Shown: piece after piece, positions 23,473 to 27,619 of the stretch
Layout: every line of letters starts with the position of its first letter
Position numbering within the stretch: the stretch's first letter is position 1
From: GYS-P2D sp964414425
GTDB lineage: Bacteria; Bacteroidota; Bacteroidia; Chitinophagales; Saprospiraceae
DNA length: 27,619 nucleotides
Assembly: GCA_964414425.1 (NCBI GenBank)
Contig: CAYPWL010000039.1
Coordinates: 1 to 27,619, forward strand
Reading direction: 5' to 3'
The notes under the pieces: model-generated
The model's input: only the letters and a program-made list of their open reading frames with translations
Databases searched by the model: none
Told to the model about the DNA's origin: nothing
Program-made: the position numbers and the translations under genes

Positions 23473-24307
23473 GAACATTGTGATTGAGGTGTGACCAGAT
23501 TGCATTAGCGAATACGATCTTCTCTATATTTTTTCCTTTGCGCTTCATATCAGCGATACTGTCTCTGTGAGAGATCGGGATGACATCCTGAGCGATGATA
23601 GGTCCTTCATCGAGATCTTCAGTAACATAGTGAGCAGTCGCTCCCATAAACTTCACCCCTCGCACATAGGCAGCTTTATAGGGATTGGCCCCTGCAAAGG
23701 CGGGTAGTGAAGAGTGGTGAATATTGATGATCTTCATCGGATATGCATCAATAAGCACAGGTGATAAAATCTGCATGTATCGAGCCAGGATGACAAAATC
23801 TACATCGTGCTGTTTGAGTAGCTCAATTTCCTTTCGCTCTTGCGCTTCCTTAGTTTCCTTAGTAATCGGAAAGTGATGAAAAGGTATGTTATGCTGCTTG
23901 GCTAGTGGCGCAAACTTTTCATGATTACTGATGATGAGCGGTATCTCGATATCCCATTCTTTGGATTCATATCTACTTAGGATGTCGTGTATACAATGAG
24001 CATATTTAGAAACGAATATGGCGACTTTAGGCTTTTTACTCTTGAAGTGTAGAGACCAGTGCATGCTGTGCTTTTTAGCAATCAGCGTATTGAAATACTC
24101 TTCAATTTTATCAGATGGTATAGTGAAGTCTGCCAGATCCCACTCGATGCGCATAAAAAACAAATTGTCCGTATGGTCAACATGCTGATCGAGCTTAATA
24201 ATGTTACCGTTATTAGTTAAGACAAAATCACACACTTGGTGTACGATTCCTTTTTGGTCGGGACAATCTATTAATATGATCGCGGTATCTCTTTCGTTGC
24301 TCGCCAT
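23438..24307 (-). CDS. purU: Formyltetrahydrofolate deformylase
   Basis: PurU hydrolyses 10-formyl-THF to formate and THF, balancing one-carbon pools and feeding formate to purine synthesis. The 289-aa protein has an N-terminal ACT domain (about 8-85, with IILIDCPDQKGIVHQVCDFV) and a formyltransferase-type catalytic domain (about 92-280). Catalytic residues are visible in INIHHSSLPAFAGANPYKAA (Asn and His) and DEGPIIAQD (Asp). Length is normal. It is convergent with and overlaps the aminotransferase gene by 35 bp. No local regulation is obvious. Confidence 0.95.
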   Translation of the reverse strand: MASNERDTAIILIDCPDQKGIVHQVCDFVLTNNGNIIKLDQHVDHTDNLFFMRIEWDLADFTIPSDKIEEYFNTLIAKKHSMHWSLHFKSKKPKVAIFVSKYAHCIHDILSRYESKEWDIEIPLIISNHEKFAPLAKQHNIPFHHFPITKETKEAQERKEIELLKQHDVDFVILARYMQILSPVLIDAYPMKIINIHHSSLPAFAGANPYKAAYVRGVKFMGATAHYVTEDLDEGPIIAQDVIPISHRDSIADMKRKGKNIEKIVFANAIWSHLNHNVLIYKNKTVVFE

Positions 24308-24449
24308 TTTTCAATTATTCTAAGTATTGTCGTGCAATAATGATGCCTGTTAGTTCTGTTGTGATGAGGGATATTAATTTGAAACATGGTGTATATTTAT
24401 CTACCCAATACGGTATGCGACGCATTATAATAAAATTACATATAAAGAG

Positions 24450-24986
24450 ATGAAACAATTATCATATCTATTGCTATTAGCCATCAGTCTTCTATTGATC
24501 TCATGTGGAGGAGAAGAAGAACCTATGGTGCAGCCACCTTCTGATGACGAACCTCTAATCGTCCTTGATAAGGCCCCATTTTTTGAGTTGAACACTTTTG
24601 ACGGCGGGATTATCAACAATAAGGACTTCGAAGGTGATGTGTACGTATTGTTCATTTTTGGTAATGCTTGTGGTCCATGCATCGCTGTAGGACCAGAAAT
24701 AGAATCACGCCTCAATGTAGCCTTCAGCGAGCGTGACGATTACAGAATAATCGGTATCGACAACTGGGATGGTAATATTGCAGCAGTGGAAGCATATGCC
24801 GAGCGCTCAGGTGTTACCTTTCCACTTGGCGTGATGGGATCTGAGGTCTCACGACAGTTTGATAGCACTTATGATCGTTTGTTAGTTGTAGGGCGAGATG
24901 GTGGTGTTGCCTATAGAGGCAACAGTGTTGCCGCTAACAATCTTGATGAGGCAGTAAAGGTGGTGACAGGGCTACTTGCAGAATAA
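24450..24986 (+). CDS. TlpA-like thioredoxin-fold lipoprotein
   Basis: The 178-aa product has a lipoprotein signal (LLLISC, Cys19) followed by GGEEE and a Pro-rich linker, then a redoxin/TlpA-type domain from about 38. The active site is CGPC at 74-77 (FGNACGPCIAVGPEI), with a downstream LLVVGRDGG strand where the usual cis-Pro segment is changed. It is likely an envelope thiol-disulphide or peroxide-related reductase held on a membrane. Its TAA shares an A with the next ATG (24984-24988), so translation is coupled to the second thioredoxin gene. Confidence 0.85.
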   Translation: MKQLSYLLLLAISLLLISCGGEEEPMVQPPSDDEPLIVLDKAPFFELNTFDGGIINNKDFEGDVYVLFIFGNACGPCIAVGPEIESRLNVAFSERDDYRIIGIDNWDGNIAAVEAYAERSGVTFPLGVMGSEVSRQFDSTYDRLLVVGRDGGVAYRGNSVAANNLDEAVKVVTGLLAE

Positions 24987-25474
24987 TGAAGAACCTTATC
25001 AAGGCTATATTGCTACTGGTTGGCATATCCATAGCGGCATCTACATCTGGTCAGAGTTTAGAATATTTTTCTCTGGAGGATTTGGAGGGAGAGTGGCAGA
25101 CATTCGATGATCTAAAGGGATCTAAGGTAACTGTTATCGATTTTTGGGCGACTTGGTGTTCACCTTGTCTTAAGGCTATGCCCAAGCTCAACACACTCTA
25201 TGAGGAATTAGCTGATGAGGGATTAGAAGTAATCGGTATCAGTTGTGACGGACCCAGAAGTGTGGGTTTGGTGGATCCCGTGATCAATTCTATGTCTATA
25301 ACTTACCCAATACTCAAGGATATCGATTGTGAACTTAAGCATGCCCACGGCTATCAGGCCTATCCTACTTTGATCATTTTAGATAATCAAGGAGAGATTA
25401 CTTTTGTCCATGAGGGATTTAGATCCGGAGACGAAAAAGAGATCGAGGAGCACATCCGGGCCATGTTAGAATGA
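24986..25474 (+). CDS. Periplasmic TlpA-like thiol-disulphide oxidoreductase
   Basis: The 162-aa protein has a signal peptide (to about residue 23, ASTSGQ) and a full thioredoxin fold: VIDFWATWCSPCLKAMPKLN with active site Cys58-Ser-Pro-Cys61, VIGISCDGPRS, and YQAYPTLIILD with the conserved cis-Pro. It would reduce or oxidise envelope disulphides. It overlaps its upstream neighbour by 1 nt and its downstream neighbour by ATGA (25471-25474), so all three proteins are probably made in fixed ratio. Confidence 0.9.
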   Translation: MKNLIKAILLLVGISIAASTSGQSLEYFSLEDLEGEWQTFDDLKGSKVTVIDFWATWCSPCLKAMPKLNTLYEELADEGLEVIGISCDGPRSVGLVDPVINSMSITYPILKDIDCELKHAHGYQAYPTLIILDNQGEITFVHEGFRSGDEKEIEEHIRAMLE

Positions 25475-26922
25475 AGATAGTTCAGATCTTACTGTTATGT
25501 TTCATGGGGCAGTATGCCATTGGTCAGTTCTCATTGACCAATCTTACTGAGGTACAAGTCGGTCGACTTCCTGATGAAAATGTCGCTTCGTTCGTATCAC
25601 TTTACGACAGATTTGTAGTCAACTATAGATTAGGTAATTTTAAGCTATCGGCAACTGCAGAAAGCTACGTGACGCCAGTTAGCAATCGAAACTTTGGAGT
25701 CTTATCACAAGCCAGTCTAACGTATAAGAAGAAACGCTGGACAGTTAAGTTGGGTAACTTTTATGAGACAATCGGACGAGGACTATTAATCCGGTCTTTT
25801 GAGATTCAAGGCGCTTTGCTTGAGGACTTTGGCTTTCGATCTCGCAACTATTTCCACAGAGATCATCTGGGGGCATTAGTGAAGTACAAGGGTAAGAAGT
25901 GGAATGTGTCCACCATGTATAGCCAAGTACTCAATAATACGCTACCGCCAACATTTGAGCGGGCTCAGCGACGTAACCAATCCGTGTATACAGTGGCGGT
26001 TCAATACAAATTACCTCAGAGACATAAGATAGGAGCCAGTTATGTGGCCATACAAGATGATAGTTTAGACTTGCAACATCTGTATAGTGCGAGCCTGACA
26101 GGCCCCATAGGTAAGGCCTTGAACTATTATATAGAGTTCGCTAATGCTCAATCGAGTATCAATAACAACGCACTATATGCCGGAGTCAATGGCTTTATTG
26201 GGGATCTAAGCTTTAATATTGAGTATAAGAACTATCAAGACTTCATCATCGGTAATGGTTATAATGAACCGCCTGCCCTCATTAAGCAACAGACCTATCG
26301 TACGCTTAACAGAAGTGTACATGTTACTAATCCTCTCGACGAATCAGGATACCAAGTGGATCTATTCTACACATTTAATGAGTTCAGTTCGATCAATGTT
26401 AATCATGCTTTGGCGAGTAATGAGTTTGGCACGAACACCTTCAACTTTAGAGAGTATTTTGTTGAGTGGAAGAGCGTATTGGGCCAGAGACATGAATACA
26501 AAGTGTTTATTGACTATGCAGAAGACCCATTTAAGAGGGAGAGCCAGAGGATATCTGCCGGCACATATTGGGAGTTGGGACTTAGCGAGAAGCTACGTCT
26601 ACTTCCCCAATTAGAGTATCAGACCTTTGTAAGACCAGAAGGCCGAGTAGAGAACCAAAGTTATGCGCTGGCACTACAAGCTGGTAAAAATGTTGCTGTA
26701 TCTCTAGTGGTTGAAGGGACGACTGATCCCTTTCTCATATTTGATGAGGAGGTTACACAGAGATGGTATGTCGGAGGCAATCTGAGTGTCAAGCCACATA
26801 GCAGACATACACTCAATATCTTTATTGGTGAGCGCCGAGGAGGACCACTATGTACTGCAGGGGTCTGCTATGAAATATTGGACTTTCAAGGCCTCGAAGT
26901 GCGATGGACCGGTAGGTTTTGA
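25471..26922 (+). CDS. Predicted outer-membrane beta-barrel, probably DUF6029 family
   Basis: The 483-aa product has a signal peptide (to about residue 18, YAIGQF) followed throughout by short alternating hydrophobic/aromatic strands typical of a barrel, ending in the aromatic EVRWTGRF as outer-membrane proteins do. The segment LGNFYETIGRGLLIRSFEIQ (and LSQASLTYKKKRW before it) resembles the DUF6029 family of Bacteroidota, which I recall without being able to check. The gene is translationally coupled to two thioredoxin-like proteins, suggesting it works with, or is folded by, them. Cys pairs near the C-terminus (GGPLCTAGVCYEI) could be a disulphide substrate. Function is otherwise unknown. 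Confidence 0.75.
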   Translation: MKIVQILLLCFMGQYAIGQFSLTNLTEVQVGRLPDENVASFVSLYDRFVVNYRLGNFKLSATAESYVTPVSNRNFGVLSQASLTYKKKRWTVKLGNFYETIGRGLLIRSFEIQGALLEDFGFRSRNYFHRDHLGALVKYKGKKWNVSTMYSQVLNNTLPPTFERAQRRNQSVYTVAVQYKLPQRHKIGASYVAIQDDSLDLQHLYSASLTGPIGKALNYYIEFANAQSSINNNALYAGVNGFIGDLSFNIEYKNYQDFIIGNGYNEPPALIKQQTYRTLNRSVHVTNPLDESGYQVDLFYTFNEFSSINVNHALASNEFGTNTFNFREYFVEWKSVLGQRHEYKVFIDYAEDPFKRESQRISAGTYWELGLSEKLRLLPQLEYQTFVRPEGRVENQSYALALQAGKNVAVSLVVEGTTDPFLIFDEEVTQRWYVGGNLSVKPHSRHTLNIFIGERRGGPLCTAGVCYEILDFQGLEVRWTGRF

Positions 26923-27083
26923 AAAGTTTGCCCAAGGGGTAATCTGCTTATCCCAAATGGAGTTATATATAATGTTAGAGTATCCTACAGGGCTTATCAG
27001 TAGTGTAGCTATTGATTCTACAGGCATACTTATGAGCACTTAGGGCATATTTTTATTAAAACAAAATTTAAAAAAAGATCAGC

Positions 27084-27284
27084 ATGTCAGTAGTAAAAGT
27101 AATTGAAGTACTTTCTTCCTCTAAGAAGAGTTGGGAAGAGGCAACCGCAACAGCCGTTGCCAAAGCATCAAAAACGGTAAAGAATATTAAATCAGCTTGG
27201 GTACAAGACCAGAGTGTAACTGTGAAGAACGGCAAGGTAGTAGAGTACCGAGTCGCTCTTAAGATTTCGTTTCAGCTGGATTAA
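27084..27284 (+). CDS. Dodecin (flavin-binding)
   Basis: The 66-aa protein matches the dodecin family along its full length: VVKVIEVLSSSKKSWEEATA, then ASKTVKNIKSAWVQDQSVTV and VEYRVALKISFQLD. Dodecins are small dodecameric flavin stores that quench and buffer free flavin. Trp39 in SAWVQDQ is the residue that stacks on the isoalloxazine ring in known dodecins. The gene stands alone, 161 bp after the barrel gene, and an insertion element begins about 30 bp after its stop. Confidence 0.92.
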   Translation: MSVVKVIEVLSSSKKSWEEATATAVAKASKTVKNIKSAWVQDQSVTVKNGKVVEYRVALKISFQLD

Positions 27285-27312
27285 AGCAAAGAAATATCAA
27301 CTAATTGTTGAT

Positions 27313-27346
27313 AGAGGCTGTCTCATAACTGAGTCAGTCTCTTTTT
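27313..27346 (+). terminator. Hairpin with T tract, doubling as IS left end
   Basis: AGAGGCTG (27313-27320) pairs with CAGTCTCT (27335-27342) with one wobble, and CTCA (27322-27325) with TGAG (27330-27333) inside, followed by T5. It can terminate dodecin transcription. GAGGCTGTCTCATAA at its left arm also looks like a transposon terminal repeat of the IS1182 type. Confidence 0.65.
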
Positions 27347-27619
27347 AGTTTGTATACATATGCTTAACTTGTAATATGAGAATAGGAAGAAGGAAAGCGA
27401 CGTTCAAGTCCTACAATCCAGACCAACTCAGTCTTCTTGCACCGAGTTTAGAATAGTTGATACCGGATAATCATGTTGTACGAGTTGTAAGACGTGTAAT
27501 AGATGAGCTGAACATAGATGACATCTTGAAGAAGTACAAAGGAGGTGGTGCCAGCTCCTATCATCCGAAATTGATGTTGAAGATTTTAGTGTATGGATAT
27601 TTGAGCAACACGTATTCAT
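27314..27619 (+). mobile_element. IS1182-like insertion sequence, left part (runs off the window)
   Basis: A terminal-repeat-like GAGGCTGTCTCATAA begins about 30 bp after the dodecin stop, followed by a transposase frame on the same strand. Only the left end is in the window, so the right inverted repeat and target duplication cannot be checked. Draft contigs often end at such multicopy elements. Confidence 0.7.
27376..27619 (+). pseudogene. IS1182-family transposase N-terminus with amber stop
   Basis: From ATG 27376 the frame reads RRKATFKSYNPDQLSLLAPS then LE, hits TAG at 27454-27456, and continues in the same frame as LIPDNHVVRVVRRVIDELNI then DDILKKYKGGGASSYHPKLM and LKILVYGYLSNTYS. This matches the N-terminal DUF772 domain of IS1182 transposases, in which an acidic residue would be expected at the stop. 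A single GAG-to-TAG change explains it. The copy is likely inactive unless the stop is read through. The gene is cut by the window end. Confidence 0.8.

Noticed and set aside
26786..27043. 85-codon frame overlapping the end of the barrel gene
   Set aside because: Mostly a shadow of the barrel frame; the non-overlapping part has no recognisable features.

Overview
The window looks like Bacteroidota chromosome, most likely a Saprospiria/Chitinophagia-type marine or sludge bacterium (lineage inferred). Signs are the TAnnTTTG promoter boxes, mostly weak Shine-Dalgarno sequences, an atpBEFHAG cluster without atpD/atpC, a TonB-dependent receptor next to a DUF4249 lipoprotein, and a LytS/LytTR-type two-component pair. 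It is a draft scaffold: a run of exactly 100 N (3745-3844) lies inside pheT between two identical 55-base contig ends.

Layout. 1-1181: a terminator, an unrecognised membrane protein and, tail to tail, a stand-alone Pycsar-effector-like (DUF5706) membrane protein. 1325-6396: pheT, a small membrane protein, a 507-bp stretch without a clear gene, rny and a strong terminator. 6465-11690: promoter and F-type ATP synthase genes atpB-E-F-H-A-G, with an intrinsic-terminator-like hairpin between atpE and atpF. 11862-12860: a sugar-nucleotide pyrophosphorylase-like enzyme. 12880-21007: a relatively AT-rich block with a response regulator, a sensor kinase, a Spy/CpxP-like protein, a TonB-dependent receptor with two STN domains, a DUF4249 lipoprotein, a cadherin-domain lipoprotein and a decayed second DUF4249 tail. 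21066-24307: a kinase-like hypothetical protein, a PLP aminotransferase and purU. 24450-26922: a tightly coupled trio of two thioredoxin-fold proteins and a predicted outer-membrane barrel. 27084-27619: dodecin, then the left end of an IS1182-like element whose transposase has an early amber stop.

Most notable reading: the 12880-21007 block is bounded by a 31-bp direct repeat (29 of 31 identical; 12867-12897 and 21064-21094). The right copy is the natural 3' end of the 352-aa gene. The left copy is a displaced remnant of that same 3' end, only 8 bp past the pyrophosphorylase stop. Removing the block restores a compact convergent gene pair. The block is therefore best explained as an ~8.2-kb genomic island inserted at the 3' end of a gene. 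It carries what could be a self-contained envelope sensing and uptake module. No integrase is visible in it.
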